From: Actinoplanes sp. NBC_00393
Lineage (GTDB): Bacteria; Actinomycetota; Actinomycetes; Mycobacteriales; Micromonosporaceae
Reading direction: 5' to 3'
NCBI RefSeq assembly: GCF_036053395.1
Contig: NZ_CP107942.1
Location: 586,501-650,500, forward strand
DNA: 64,000 nucleotides
This document shows positions 16,049 to 25,101 of the stretch, piece by piece (the stretch's first letter is position 1; each line of letters opens with the position of its first letter). A model generated the notes under the pieces. That model saw only the letters and a list, made by a program, of their open reading frames with translations, did not search any database and was not told where the DNA came from. The position numbers and the translations under genes were made by a program.

Positions 16049-16912
16049 GTGACCACCTCCGTCGCCCCCGCGCCGCCTGCCGAGCGGGCCAACGCTGTGG
16101 CCGGCCCCGCCTCGGCGCTCGCGCCCGGCGGCGGCCTGCGCCGCCGCATCGCGCTGCGGCTTCTCGCGCTGCTCGCGCTGTACCTGCTCTGGGAGGTCAC
16201 CGCGCGCGTCATGCGCAACCCGACCTTCATTCCCTCACCCTCGGCGGTCTGGGATCAGCTGATCACCACCTCGACCGTGCACGACGGCGTACGCGGATAC
16301 AGCGGCCACCTGCTCATCGAGCACCTCGGCGTGAGCCTGCGCCGGATCCTGATCGGCTCGGTCATCGGCATCGCCGGCGGCCTGGTCCTCGGGGTGCTGA
16401 TGGGCACGATCGGCTGGCTGCGCGTGGTGACCGAGCCGGTCGTCACGTTCATCCGGGCGCTGCCCCCGCTCGCCTACTTCAGCCTGTTCATCATCTGGTT
16501 CGGCATCGACGAGACCCCGAAGCTGTGGCTGCTCTCGATCGCCGCTTTGCCCCCGGTCGCGGTCGCCACCGCCACCGCCGTACAGGGTGCTCCGACCGGC
16601 CTGGTCGAGGCCGCCCGGGCTCTCGGCGCCGGGCGCTGGCAGACGATCCGGGACGTGGTGCTGCCCGCCGGCCTCCCGGAGATCTTCACCGGGATCCGGC
16701 TGGCGGTCGGCGTCGCGTACTCGTCGGTCGTCGCCGCCGAGACCATCAACGGCGTGCCCGGCATCGGCGGCATGGTCCGTGACGCCCAGCGCTACTCCCA
16801 GACCGACGTGGTCGTCCTCGGCCTGTTCGCCATCGGCCTCTCCGGCCTGCTCATCGACGCCCTGCTGCGGATCGCCGAGAACCGGCTGATCCCGTGGCGC
16901 GGCCGTAGTTAA
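16049..16912 (+). CDS. ABC transporter permease, taurine/alkanesulfonate type
   Basis: 287 residues, start GTG 16049 with GGAG seven nt upstream. About six membrane helices. The cytoplasmic EAA loop is visible as EAARALGAGRWQTIRDVVLPAGLPEIFTGIRLAVGVAYSSVVAAE, as in TauC/SsuC permeases. It works with the binding protein and ATPase encoded just downstream. Substrate class is deduced from the family: aliphatic sulfonates, taurine or related anions. The gene order permease, binding protein, ATPase is tight (10-nt gap, then a 14-nt overlap). Confidence 0.9.
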   Translation: MTTSVAPAPPAERANAVAGPASALAPGGGLRRRIALRLLALLALYLLWEVTARVMRNPTFIPSPSAVWDQLITTSTVHDGVRGYSGHLLIEHLGVSLRRILIGSVIGIAGGLVLGVLMGTIGWLRVVTEPVVTFIRALPPLAYFSLFIIWFGIDETPKLWLLSIAALPPVAVATATAVQGAPTGLVEAARALGAGRWQTIRDVVLPAGLPEIFTGIRLAVGVAYSSVVAAETINGVPGIGGMVRDAQRYSQTDVVVLGLFAIGLSGLLIDALLRIAENRLIPWRGRS

Positions 16913-16922
16913 GGAAACCAAG

Positions 16923-17942
16923 TTGAAGAAGCTCCTCGCCCTTGTCTCCGTTCTCTTCCTCGCGGCCTGCGGCAACGGCGCCGCCAGCGGTGGCGCGGAC
17001 CCGGAGAAGAAGACCATCCGGCTCGCGTACCAGGCTTTCCCCAGCGGCGACCTGATCGTCAAGAACCAGGGTCTGCTCGAGAAGGCGCTGCCCGACTACC
17101 AGATCACCTGGACCAAGTTCGACTCCGGCGCCAGCATCAACACCGCCTTCGTCGCCAAGAGCATCGACATCGCCGCGATCGGCTCCAGCCCGGTGGCCCG
17201 CGGGCTGTCCGCGCCGTTGAACATCCCGTACCAGGTGGCGTTCGTGCTCGACGTCGCCGGTGACAACGAGGCTCTCGTCGCCCGCAACGGCAGCGGTGTC
17301 ACCGACATCGCCTCGCTGCGCGGCAAGAAGGTGGCCACCCCGTTCGCCTCGACCGCGCACTACAGCCTGCTCGCCGCCCTGGAGAAGGCCGGCGTCAAGG
17401 AATCCGAACTGACCATCGTGGACCTGGAGCCGCAGGACATCCTGGCCGCCTGGACGCGGGGTGACCTGGACGCGGCGTACAGCTGGCTGCCCTCGCTGGA
17501 CGAGCTGAAGAAGACCGGCAAGGTCCTGATCACCAGCCGCGAGCTGGCCGCCGGCGGCAAGCCGACCCTGGACCTGGGCGTGGTCTCCACCGCGTTCGCG
17601 TCAGCTCACCCCGAGGCGGTGGACGCCTGGCGCAAGGTCGAGGCGCAGGCCCTGGACATCATCGCGTCCGACCCGTCCGCAGCGGCGAAGGCGGTCGGCA
17701 CCGAACTGAATCTCTCCCCGGAGGAGGCCGCGAACCAGCTGAAGCAGGGCGTCTTCCTCAAGCCGGCGGAGATCTCCTCGCCGGAGTGGCTCGGCACCGA
17801 GAACAACGTGGGCAAGATCGCCGACAACCTGGTGAGCGCGGCCGAGTTCCTCAAGTCCCAGCAGAAGGTGGACGCTGTGCCGACGCTGGACGAGGTCAAG
17901 AAGTCGATCTACGTGAAGGGTCTGCCCAGTGTCCTCGGCTGA
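16923..17942 (+). CDS. ABC transporter substrate-binding lipoprotein, taurine/sulfonate type
   Basis: 339 residues, start TTG 16923 with AAGGAAA upstream. A lipoprotein signal (MKKLLALVSVLFLAAC) has the lipobox LAAC, with Cys at residue 17. The mature part is a type II periplasmic-binding fold with IRLAYQAFPSGDLIVKNQGLL, FDSGASINTAFVAKSIDIAAIGSSP and GAWTRGDLDAAY-like segments, close to TauA. It captures the substrate outside the membrane. The end overlaps the ATPase gene by 14 nt. Confidence 0.9.
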   Translation: MKKLLALVSVLFLAACGNGAASGGADPEKKTIRLAYQAFPSGDLIVKNQGLLEKALPDYQITWTKFDSGASINTAFVAKSIDIAAIGSSPVARGLSAPLNIPYQVAFVLDVAGDNEALVARNGSGVTDIASLRGKKVATPFASTAHYSLLAALEKAGVKESELTIVDLEPQDILAAWTRGDLDAAYSWLPSLDELKKTGKVLITSRELAAGGKPTLDLGVVSTAFASAHPEAVDAWRKVEAQALDIIASDPSAAAKAVGTELNLSPEEAANQLKQGVFLKPAEISSPEWLGTENNVGKIADNLVSAAEFLKSQQKVDAVPTLDEVKKSIYVKGLPSVLG

Positions 17943-18693
17943 CGCTGTCGCCATTGCCGGGGTGTCGCACTCCTACGGCGACGTGACCGCGGTCGGGCCG
18001 GTCGACCTGACCGTCCCGGCGGGGGAGTTCCTGGTCCTGGTCGGCGCGTCCGGGTGCGGCAAGAGCACGCTGCTGCGGCTGATCGCCGGATTCGAGCAGC
18101 CGACCACAGGCAGCGTGCTGGCGGCCGGCTCGCCGCCGGTGCCCGGGCGCGGTGCGGGCCTGGTTTTCCAGCAGCCGCGGCTGTTCCCGTGGAAGACGGT
18201 CGGCGGCAACGTCGCCCTCGCCCTGCGCTACGCCGGCCTGCCGGCGACCCCTTCCCGGGTCGACGAGTTGCTGGCCCAGGTCGGCCTGCACGACGTGGCG
18301 CACCGCCGCACCTGGCAGATCTCCGGCGGCCAGCAGCAGCGGGTCGCGATCGCCCGCGCCCTCGCGGTGGACAACCCGCTGCTGCTCCTCGACGAACCGT
18401 TCGCGGCGCTCGACGCGCTCACCCGCGAACGGCTCCAGGAGGACCTGCGCCGGGTCAGCGCCGAGACCGGGCGGACCAGCATCTTCGTCACACACAGCGT
18501 CGACGAGGCGGTCTTCCTGGGCAGCCGGGTCGTGGTCCTCACGCCCCGACCCGGGCAGATCGCCCTGGACCTGCCGATCGAACTGCCGCGAACCGGGATC
18601 GCCCCGGCCGAACTGCGCGGCCTGCCGGAGTTCGCCGCGCTGCGGGCCGAGGTCGGCCACGCCATCCGCGACCGGGCCGAGGTCACCGCGTAA
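17929..18693 (+). CDS. ABC transporter ATP-binding protein, taurine/sulfonate type
   Basis: 254 residues from GTG 17929. Walker [11 protein letters not shown]-loop [14 protein letters not shown], signature [15 protein letters not shown] and Walker [15 protein letters not shown] are intact, followed by the switch histidine in [15 protein letters not shown]. The family match is TauB/SsuB. It powers the importer formed with the two preceding genes. The codons for the last residues (EVTA then stop) lie in the first of three short repeats that continue beyond the stop. Confidence 0.92.
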   Translation: MSSADAVAIAGVSHSYGDVTAVGPVDLTVPAGEFLVLVGASGCGKSTLLRLIAGFEQPTTGSVLAAGSPPVPGRGAGLVFQQPRLFPWKTVGGNVALALRYAGLPATPSRVDELLAQVGLHDVAHRRTWQISGGQQQRVAIARALAVDNPLLLLDEPFAALDALTRERLQEDLRRVSAETGRTSIFVTHSVDEAVFLGSRVVVLTPRPGQIALDLPIELPRTGIAPAELRGLPEFAALRAEVGHAIRDRAEVTA

Positions 18694-18735
18694 AGCCGGG
18701 GTCACCGCGCAAAGCAGAGGTCACCGCGTAAAGCA
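18680..18735. repeat. Three copies of a 16-nt motif across the ATPase stop codon
   Basis: GGTCACCGCGTAAAGC-like copies begin at 18680, 18700 and 18719 (spacing 20 and 19). The first carries the real stop; the next two are untranslated copies. This looks like recent local duplication of the gene end. Confidence 0.75.
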
Positions 18736-19221
18736 GTCGGCCCGGGTGGCGCCGAGCCCAATGCCCCAGATGCCCGCTGCCACCCGGACGCTGCCCCACC
18801 GCAGCTGAGGACCGACGAGGGCAGCCCGGCGTTGGCCGTCACCAGCAGCCCACGAGCCGCCCGCCCTCGAGCCGCCCGCCCACCACGCCGGTTGCCGCCC
18901 GCCCTCGAGCCGCCCGCCCACCACGCCGGTTGCCGCTCGGCCCTAGGGCGCCCTAGCGGCGCGGCCGGTGGCCACGAGCCGCCGGTCAGGCTGGTTTCGC
19001 GGTCGTTGTTGGGTGGCTGAGTGGCGGCTGGTGGGTGTGGGCCGCCGGTCAGGCTGGTTTCGCGGTCGTTGTTGGGTGGCTGAGTGGCGGCTGGTGGGTG
19101 TGGGCCGCCGGTCAGGCCGGTTTCACGGTTGTTGTTGGGTGGCTCAGTGGCGGCTGGTGGGTGCGGGCCGCCGGTCAGGCCGGTTTCGCGGCCGTTGTGG
19201 GCGGTCCGGGAGTCGCCGGGC
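18694..19221. other. Repeat-rich intergenic stretch without a gene
   Basis: 528 nt between the convergent ATPase and methyltransferase genes. It contains the gene-end repeat above, a GC-rich motif CGAGCCGCCCGCC at 18853, 18868 and 18906 (38-bp unit for the last two), and the 63-bp array at 18978-19200. No protein-like open frame is convincing. Confidence 0.75.
18978..19200. repeat. 63-bp array, three full units and one partial, again 51+12
   Basis: Units start at 18978, 19041, 19104 and 19167. Each begins GCCGCCGGTCAGG, and each full one ends at GGCGGC 51 nt later (19028, 19091, 19154). A 12-nt spacer TGGTGGGTGTGG follows (TGGTGGGTGCGG before the last). The outer arm GCCGCC/GGCGGC is a perfect 6 bp; the interior pairs only partly. 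The sequence is unlike the 7.7 and 52.2 kb arrays, but the unit lengths are identical. Confidence 0.85.
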
Positions 19222-20025
19222 TCAGGGTTTGCGGCCGACCGCGCCGTACTCGTCCACTGCGCGCAGTTCCTCGGCGGTGGCGCCCTCGGCGGGACGCCAC
19301 CGCGCGCACGGCACCAGGCCGGGCTCCAGCACGTCGAGGCCCTCCAGGAAGCGGGCGAGCTGGTCGGGGTGCCGCAGGTGGTAGCTGAGCGGGGCGTTCG
19401 CGTTCCACACGCCGATCGCCTCCTCGAAGGCCGGGCCGTCCAGGACGTTGGTGCCGTCCGCGGTGACCAGGTAGCTGCCCGACGGCAGTTCGGCGAGCAG
19501 CCGGCGGACGATCGACACGGCGTCGTCGAGGTCGGGCACGTGGCCGAGGATGTTCATCAGGATGAGGCCGACCGGCTGGTCGAAGTTCAGCGTGCCGCGA
19601 GCCGCCGCGATGATCTTCTCGGGCTCGTGCAGGCTGGCGTCGACGTACTCGGTGCGGCCCTCACGCGTGCCGGTGAGCAGGGCCCGGGCGTGCACCAGCA
19701 CGAGCGGGTCGTTGTCGACGTAGACGATCCGCGAGTCCGGCGCCGCGGCCTGCGCCACCTGGTGGGTGTTCTCCGCGGTCGGCATGCCGGTGCCGATGTC
19801 CAGGAACTGGCGGATCCCGGCGTCGGTGGCCAGGTGGGTGACCGCGCGCTTGAGGAACGCCCGCGACTGGCGTGCGACCACCGTGATGTCCGGATAGAAC
19901 CCCGCGAAGTCGTCACCGACCTGCCGGTCCACCTGGTAGTTGTCCTTGCCGCCGAGCCAGTAGTTCCAGACCCGCGCGGAGTGCGGAACGCTGGTGTCGA
20001 GCTTCACGGCGTCGCTGTCGGTCAT
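19222..20025 (-). CDS. SAM-dependent methyltransferase, DUF574 type
   Basis: 267 residues. It opens KLDTSVPHSARVWNYWLGGKDNYQVDRQVGDDF, the hallmark of the actinobacterial DUF574 methyltransferases, and has the SAM-binding strand FLDIGTGMPTAENTHQVAQ followed by VYVDNDPLVLVHARALL. Such genes occur in many copies in actinomycete genomes, often beside regulators, and the substrates are unknown. It is monocistronic, with a hairpin upstream that ends the GH13 transcript. Confidence 0.9.
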   Translation of the reverse strand: MTDSDAVKLDTSVPHSARVWNYWLGGKDNYQVDRQVGDDFAGFYPDITVVARQSRAFLKRAVTHLATDAGIRQFLDIGTGMPTAENTHQVAQAAAPDSRIVYVDNDPLVLVHARALLTGTREGRTEYVDASLHEPEKIIAAARGTLNFDQPVGLILMNILGHVPDLDDAVSIVRRLLAELPSGSYLVTADGTNVLDGPAFEEAIGVWNANAPLSYHLRHPDQLARFLEGLDVLEPGLVPCARWRPAEGATAEELRAVDEYGAVGRKP

Positions 20026-20071
20026 GGACCCAGAGCATACGCCCCGAGTTCATGATCCAATCAGGACGGTG

Positions 20072-20104
20072 CCCGGCCACCCCCACCGTCCGAGGGTGGC
20101 CGGG
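20072..20104 (-). terminator. Hairpin terminator after the alpha-glucosidase gene
   Basis: A perfect 11-bp stem (CCCGGCCACCC with GGGTGGCCGGG) around an 11-nt loop, 10 nt past the stop of the leftward GH13 gene and before the methyltransferase start. Confidence 0.7.
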
Positions 20105-20113
20105 ACGCTTACC

Positions 20114-21787
20114 TCAGATCGACCACCAGATGGTGGTGTCCGGCGGCAGCACCACGTTGTCCGGGGTGCCCTCGAGCGGGCCGCTGGCCAGCAGCAGCTC
20201 ACCGGGGCGGCCGATCGCGACCGGCTGGCCGCTCATGTTGACTGTGCAGCGGAACACCGGCGCGCCCTCGACCGCGCGCTCGAAGGCGAGCACTCCGGCC
20301 GGGGCGGACACCCAGCTCAGGTTGTCGGTGGGCAGCAGCGCCGGGTGCGAGCGGCGGACGGCGAGCGCGGACCGGTACAGCTCCAGGGTGGAGTCCGGCA
20401 CGCCGGCCTGCGCGGCCACGCTGAGCGCGGCCCACGAGTCCGGCTGCGGCAGCCAGCTGCCACCACCGTCGGGCCCGAATCCGTACGGTGCGACCGTGCC
20501 ACTCCACGGGATCGGCACCCGGCAGCCGTCGCGGTAGCCGTCCTGCCCGGTCGCCCGGTGGAACGCCGGGTCCTGGCGTGCCTCCGGCGGCAGGTCGAGC
20601 ACCTCGGGCAGACCCAGTTCCTCACCCTGGTACAGGTAGGCCGAGCCGGGCAGGGCGAGCATCAGCGCGGAGGCCGCCCGGGCCCGGCGCAGACCCGCGA
20701 CCTCGTCCACCGCGGTCGCCTTGCGGCCGGCCACCTCACCCTCGGCGGTCTGCATCAGCCGGGTGGTGTGCCGCACCACGTCGTGGTTGGACAGCGTCCA
20801 CGTGGTCGGGGCGCCGACGGTACGCATCGCGGCCAGCGAGTCCTCGATCATCTGCTGCTGCTCGTGTACGTTCCACGCGGTGCCCAGGTAGCTGAAGTTG
20901 AACGCCTGGTGCAGTTCGTCGTCGCGGACGTAGTTCGAGACGCGGGCCAGGTTCGGCGCCCAGGCCTCGGCCACCGCGATCCGTTCACCGGGGTACTCGT
21001 CGAGGATCCTGCGCCAGTCGCGGTAGACCTCGTGCACCCCGTCGCGGTCGAAGCACGGGCTCTCGCCGACGCCGAGCAGGTGCCATTCGGCGTCCGAGCC
21101 GACGTCCGGCAGGCCGTCCTCCTTGACCAGGCCGTGCGCCACGTCGACCCGGAAGCCGTCGACGCCCAGGTCGAGCCAGAACCGCAGGATCGTCTTGAAC
21201 TCGTCGCGGACCGCCGGGTGCTCCCAGTTGAAGTCCGGCTGTTCGGGGGCGAACAGGTGCAGGTACCACTCGCCGTCGGCGACCCGGGTCCAGGCCGGCC
21301 CGCCGAAGATCGACGGCCAGTCGTTCGGCGGCAGCTCCCCGTTCTCGCCCTTGCCGGGACGGAAGTGGTAGCGCTCGCGGAACGGCGAGCCGGGCCCGCT
21401 GGCGATCGCCTTCTGGAACCACTCGTGCTGGTCGGAGGAGTGGTTGGGGACCAGGTCGACGATGACCCGCAGTCCGAATTCGTGGGCGCCGGCGATCAGC
21501 TTCTCGGCGTCGGCCACGGTGCCGAAGATCGGATCGACGGTGCGGTAGTCGGAGACGTCGTAACCGGCGTCCGCCTGGGGAGAGGCGTAGAACGGGGAGA
21601 GCCAGACCGCGTCGACGCCCAGATCCCGCAGGTACGGCAGCCGGCTGTGGATGCCGGGCAGGTCGCCGATGCCGTCGCCGTTCGAGTCGGCGAAGCTGCG
21701 CGGGTAGATCTGGTAGATGACCGCGTTGCGCCACCAGGATGCGGGCGGCGCCTCCACGGCGGGCGGTGCGATCAGTGCATCTGTCAT
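20114..21787 (-). CDS. GH13 alpha-glucosidase
   Basis: 557 residues from ATG 21787. The alpha-amylase-type barrel is complete: WWRNAVIYQIYPRSFADSNGDGIGDL at the start, region I DLVPNHSSDQHEWF, nucleophile Asp in GFRVDVAHG, acid/base Glu in VAEAWAP, and the third carboxylate in TLSNHDVVRH. The profile fits alpha-glucosidase/oligo-1,6-glucosidase acting on maltose-type oligosaccharides. No signal peptide is seen, so it is cytosolic. A LacI gene is immediately upstream on the same strand, with an operator in between. No sugar transporter is adjacent. Confidence 0.9.
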   Translation of the reverse strand: MTDALIAPPAVEAPPASWWRNAVIYQIYPRSFADSNGDGIGDLPGIHSRLPYLRDLGVDAVWLSPFYASPQADAGYDVSDYRTVDPIFGTVADAEKLIAGAHEFGLRVIVDLVPNHSSDQHEWFQKAIASGPGSPFRERYHFRPGKGENGELPPNDWPSIFGGPAWTRVADGEWYLHLFAPEQPDFNWEHPAVRDEFKTILRFWLDLGVDGFRVDVAHGLVKEDGLPDVGSDAEWHLLGVGESPCFDRDGVHEVYRDWRRILDEYPGERIAVAEAWAPNLARVSNYVRDDELHQAFNFSYLGTAWNVHEQQQMIEDSLAAMRTVGAPTTWTLSNHDVVRHTTRLMQTAEGEVAGRKATAVDEVAGLRRARAASALMLALPGSAYLYQGEELGLPEVLDLPPEARQDPAFHRATGQDGYRDGCRVPIPWSGTVAPYGFGPDGGGSWLPQPDSWAALSVAAQAGVPDSTLELYRSALAVRRSHPALLPTDNLSWVSAPAGVLAFERAVEGAPVFRCTVNMSGQPVAIGRPGELLLASGPLEGTPDNVVLPPDTTIWWSI

Positions 21788-21846
21788 GGCGAGGAAGGTA
21801 GCAGGCAACTAACTCGTGTTACATAGCTCAACGGTTGCTTTCTTGC

Positions 21847-21860
21847 TGCAAGTTCTTGCA
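21847..21860. promoter_or_regulatory. LacI-type operator
   Basis: A perfect dyad, TGCAAG-TT-CTTGCA, lies between the lacI-type stop and the alpha-glucosidase start, 60 nt before the ATG. Its form fits LacI/GalR sites of actinobacterial maltose genes. A similar TTCTTGCAA half-site occurs at 22093-22101 inside the regulator gene. Confidence 0.7.
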
Positions 21861-21868
21861 ACGCAGTG

Positions 21869-22912
21869 TTATGCGGCTTTTGCGGTGGATTCGCGAAGAA
21901 CCAATGACGTGCCGAGCGTCTGGTGCGGGTGCTGATCCTCACCCCGGATCGCTGAGATCAGAAAGTCTGCGGCGATTCGCCCTTTAGTGACGATCGGTTG
22001 CCGGACAGTGGTCAGCCGCGGGCGGAACCAAGCCGACTCGCTCAGGTCGTCGAACCCGGTCACGGAGACCTCTCTGGGCACGTCGATGGAAAGTTCTTGC
22101 AAAGCTTCCACCGCCCCGTACGCGAGGACGTCCGAGAGGGCCAGGATGGCGGTGGGCGGGTCGTCCCCGGCCATCAGCTCGCGCGCCGCACGATACCCGT
22201 CGCCGCGGGTCACCGGCGCCTTGGCCAGCCGTACGTCGGACAGGCTCATCCCCACCTCGGCCAGGGCGTCCTCGATCCCGGTCAGACGCCGGGCGAGCGG
22301 ACCGTAACTGCCCCGTTCCAGCGCCTGGTGCTCCGGGCCGATCGAGAGCACGGCCAGCCGCCGGTGTCCCAGGTCGAGCAGGTGCCGGGCCACCTCCCGG
22401 GCGCCGCCCCGGTCGTCCACCTCGACGCTCGGCGCGCCCTCGTGCCGGTCGCTGTCGATCAGCACGAACGGGATGCCGCGACGATCCAGTTCGGCCACCT
22501 CGCCGCGATCCACCTCCAGCCCACAGACGATGAAACCGTCCACCGCCGCGTACGGAATCGCCTTGAGAACCGAGTCCTGCAGCGGCGGCGTCAGCAGCAG
22601 GGTGTAACCCTGCTCGTCGCAGACCTGCCCGGCGCCCATCAGGAACCGTGAGTAGTACGGGTTCTCCAGCACCCGGGCCAGCCGCTGCGGCAGCAGCACC
22701 CCGATCGAGTTGGTGGTGCCGGCCTGCAGCATCCGGCCCAGCGTGCTCGGGGTGTAACCGAGCTGCTCGGCGACGCCCAGGATGCGCTCCCGGGTGGCCA
22801 GCGAGATCCGCTGCGGATTGTTGAACGCGAACGACACCGCCGACCGGGAGACGCCCGCAGCCGCCGCCACATCGCTGGACGTGGGCTTGCCGCTGGCCCT
22901 TCTGGACGGCAT
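21869..22912 (-). CDS. LacI-family regulator of alpha-glucosidase
   Basis: 347 residues from ATG 22912 (MPSRRASGKPTSSDVAAAAGVSRSAVSFAFNNPQRISL), the standard LacI helix-turn-helix and hinge; in-frame sequence upstream is not LacI-like. The effector domain is of the periplasmic-binding type. It ends 82 nt before the alpha-glucosidase gene, so it probably represses that gene, and perhaps itself, until a malto-oligosaccharide binds. The ligand is inferred from the neighbour. Confidence 0.9.
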   Translation of the reverse strand: MPSRRASGKPTSSDVAAAAGVSRSAVSFAFNNPQRISLATRERILGVAEQLGYTPSTLGRMLQAGTTNSIGVLLPQRLARVLENPYYSRFLMGAGQVCDEQGYTLLLTPPLQDSVLKAIPYAAVDGFIVCGLEVDRGEVAELDRRGIPFVLIDSDRHEGAPSVEVDDRGGAREVARHLLDLGHRRLAVLSIGPEHQALERGSYGPLARRLTGIEDALAEVGMSLSDVRLAKAPVTRGDGYRAARELMAGDDPPTAILALSDVLAYGAVEALQELSIDVPREVSVTGFDDLSESAWFRPRLTTVRQPIVTKGRIAADFLISAIRGEDQHPHQTLGTSLVLRESTAKAA

Positions 22913-23026
22913 GCGCGCTCCCTGGGTCGGGGACCCACCATAACGTAACCGCCGGTCCGGACCGTCGATCCCCCGGACGGGCGACGGCACACCGCCGGAC
23001 ACCCGGTGCCGTGGCACGCTGAGGTC

Positions 23027-23832
23027 ATGACGCGCGCGGTGCCCGCGCCCGAGCACACCTGCTGGTCGTACGACGACCATCGGTCGTTCGTGCTGCAAGC
23101 CCGGGCCTTCCTGCACGCCGGGCTGTCCGCGGGGGAGCGGGTCTGGTACGTCCCCGGGCAACGCTCCAGCGGGGTCACCGGCTGGCTGCTCGACGGCGCG
23201 CCGCCTGGCCGGCGGGTGCCGTGCGCGTCCTCGACCCGGCGGAGGTCTATCCCCGCAACGGGCACTTCGACCCGGTCGCGCAGATGGCCGCGTACGTGGC
23301 CGCCACCGAGGACGCGGTGAGCGCCGGATTCCGCGGGCTGCGGGTGGTCGCCGACGCGACCGAGATGGTCCGCACCCGGCCGCGGCTGGACGCGTTCGTC
23401 CGGTACGAGTACGCCGTCGGCCGCTACATGCGCACCGCGCCGCTGCGGGCGATCTGCGTCTACGACCGGACCGTGCTGGGCGACCGGGCCGTCGAGGAAC
23501 TGGCGTGCGTGCACCGCCGCTCCAACGCCGGGCTGCCGTTCCAGCTGTTCGCCGGCCGCACGGCAGCGGAGACCGTGCTCGCCGGCGAACTGGACAACAC
23601 CTCGGAGGACCTGTTCACCACCGTCCTGGAGCGTGCCGAACTGTGCCCGGCCGGCGGCGAGGTGACGGTGCACGCCGAGCGGCTCGAGTTCATCACGCAC
23701 CGCTGCCTGGTGGCGCTGCACCGGCACGCCGAACGCCGGTCGTTCACCGTGGTGATCCGTACCCGGCTGCGGACCGTCGCCCCGATGGTGACCACGTTGC
23801 GGCTGACCCGCCTCCGGGTGGAGACGTTCTAG
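23027..23832 (+). pseudogene. MEDS-domain sensor/antagonist-like protein split by a frameshift
   Basis: Two overlapping frames encode one protein. The frame from ATG 23027 gives HTCWSYDDHRSFVLQARAFLHAGLSAGERVWYVP and GWLLDGAPPGRR, the start of a MEDS domain. The continuation, VRVLDPAEVYPRNGHFDPVAQ then MAAYVAATEDAV, is in another phase from about 23218 to the stop at 23830-23832. A one-base loss (or two-base gain) near 23205-23220 explains it. The rest of MEDS (RYEYAVGRYMRTAPLRAICVYD) and a STAS-like tail are intact. Related proteins are regulators linked to anti-sigma/phosphorelay systems. The stop overlaps the next gene's stop by 2 nt. Confidence 0.75.
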
Positions 23833-25052
23833 ACCGCGGTCACCGGCACCCGGACCACGGCGTCGAACACGTAGCCCAGCGTGTTGTGGCGGGTGACGTC
23901 CGGCTGGGTGTTGCCGCGCACGTCGGTGGCCCGGGCGAGCAGCACGTGCGATCCGGCGGCCGGCGTCCAGTCCAGCTCCCAGCGCTGCCAGACCCCGCCC
24001 GGCGTCGCCCCGTACGGCCGGGCCCGGCGCCAGGTCGTGCCGCCGTCGGTGCTGACGTCGACCTTGCGGATCGGGCCGTTCGCCGACCAGGAGCGGCCGG
24101 TCAGCCGGGTGCGGACCCCGGATGGGAGGGTCGTGCCCGGGTCCAGCTCGAACGCGCTCTTGATCACCTGCCGGTCGAAGGGCAGGCCCGCGGCCGGGAA
24201 CTCCGGGCCGAACAGGCGGTAGAACTGCGTGTTCCACGGGGAGAAGAGCGGCTCGGCGGAGACCTCGATGCGGCCCACCCACTTGATCGAGGCGATGCCG
24301 ACCCAGCCGGGCACCAGGGCGCGGACCGGGGCGCCGTGGTCGGCGGGCAGCGGCTCGCCGTTCATCTCGTAGGCGAGCAGCACGTCGTCGAGGGCCTTGC
24401 GCAGCGGGAACGGCCGGCGCACCGGGCCCAGGTCGACCCCGCCGCTGACGAAGTCGGCGTCCAGGCCGGAGGGCTGCACGTCGACGGCGTCGCGGCTGAG
24501 GCCGGCGTGCCGCAGGACGGTGGACAGGCGTACGCCCCGCCAGCGGGCCACGCCGACCGCGCCCAGACCCCAGGTGGTGCCGGAGACGGTCTGCCCCTGC
24601 TGGCTGGTGAAGTAGCTGCGGCCGTTGCCCGCGCACTCCACCGCGACGTCGCGGGTCTCGCTCGGCAGGCGCTTGAGGTCCCGCAGGGTGAAGTGCTCCG
24701 CCGCGCCGCGCAGGCCCGAGCCGAACACCTCCAGATTCCAGGTCGCCGGGTCGATGATCGGGGTGCTGGTGTGGTTGCGGACGAAGAACCGGTCGATCGG
24801 CACGTGGTAGCCCTGGCCCTTCAGCGCCGACCAGCGGGTCTCCGCGTTCGTGCCGTGCACCTTGAACAGCTCGGGCGGCAACGGCTTGACGATCGGCGAC
24901 GCTGCGGCGGCCGGGCGCGCCCCGGTGGTCGCGGCGGCCGCGCCGACGCCGACGGCCGCGGTCAGAAGCAGCAGCTCGCGCCGTGAGAAGCCGCGTGCCC
25001 GCCCGGCGACGAAGTCCCGCAGGCGGCGCTCATCGTATTCACCCTCGTTCAT
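23829..25052 (-). CDS. Tat-exported molybdenum sulfite oxidase family enzyme
   Basis: 407 residues from ATG 25052. A twin-arginine signal (RGFSRRELLLLTAAVGVGAAAA) ends around residue 50. The oxidoreductase molybdopterin domain follows, with the molybdenum ligand Cys in DVAVECAGNGRSYF, the motif GVGVARWRGVRLSTVLRHAG-like, and a C-terminal dimerisation domain (RTRLTGRSWSANGPIRKVDVSTDGG, VLLARATDVRGNTQP). No heme domain is present, as in bacterial SorA/YedY relatives. Sulfite oxidation outside the membrane is the likely role, because the divergent gene is an SsuD-like sulfite-releasing enzyme 49 nt away. Confidence 0.87.
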   Translation of the reverse strand: MNEGEYDERRLRDFVAGRARGFSRRELLLLTAAVGVGAAAATTGARPAAAASPIVKPLPPELFKVHGTNAETRWSALKGQGYHVPIDRFFVRNHTSTPIIDPATWNLEVFGSGLRGAAEHFTLRDLKRLPSETRDVAVECAGNGRSYFTSQQGQTVSGTTWGLGAVGVARWRGVRLSTVLRHAGLSRDAVDVQPSGLDADFVSGGVDLGPVRRPFPLRKALDDVLLAYEMNGEPLPADHGAPVRALVPGWVGIASIKWVGRIEVSAEPLFSPWNTQFYRLFGPEFPAAGLPFDRQVIKSAFELDPGTTLPSGVRTRLTGRSWSANGPIRKVDVSTDGGTTWRRARPYGATPGGVWQRWELDWTPAAGSHVLLARATDVRGNTQPDVTRHNTLGYVFDAVVRVPVTAV

Positions 25053-25101
25053 GTCGAGGGATCCTATCGAGTAGATGGGAGTTGTAGGTAGTCTTCCGGC
25101 C

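Noticed and set aside
18978-19200. Coding repeat protein
   Set aside because: The 63-bp unit is divisible by three and open in frames, but there is no start with a ribosome site and the peptide is only the repeat.
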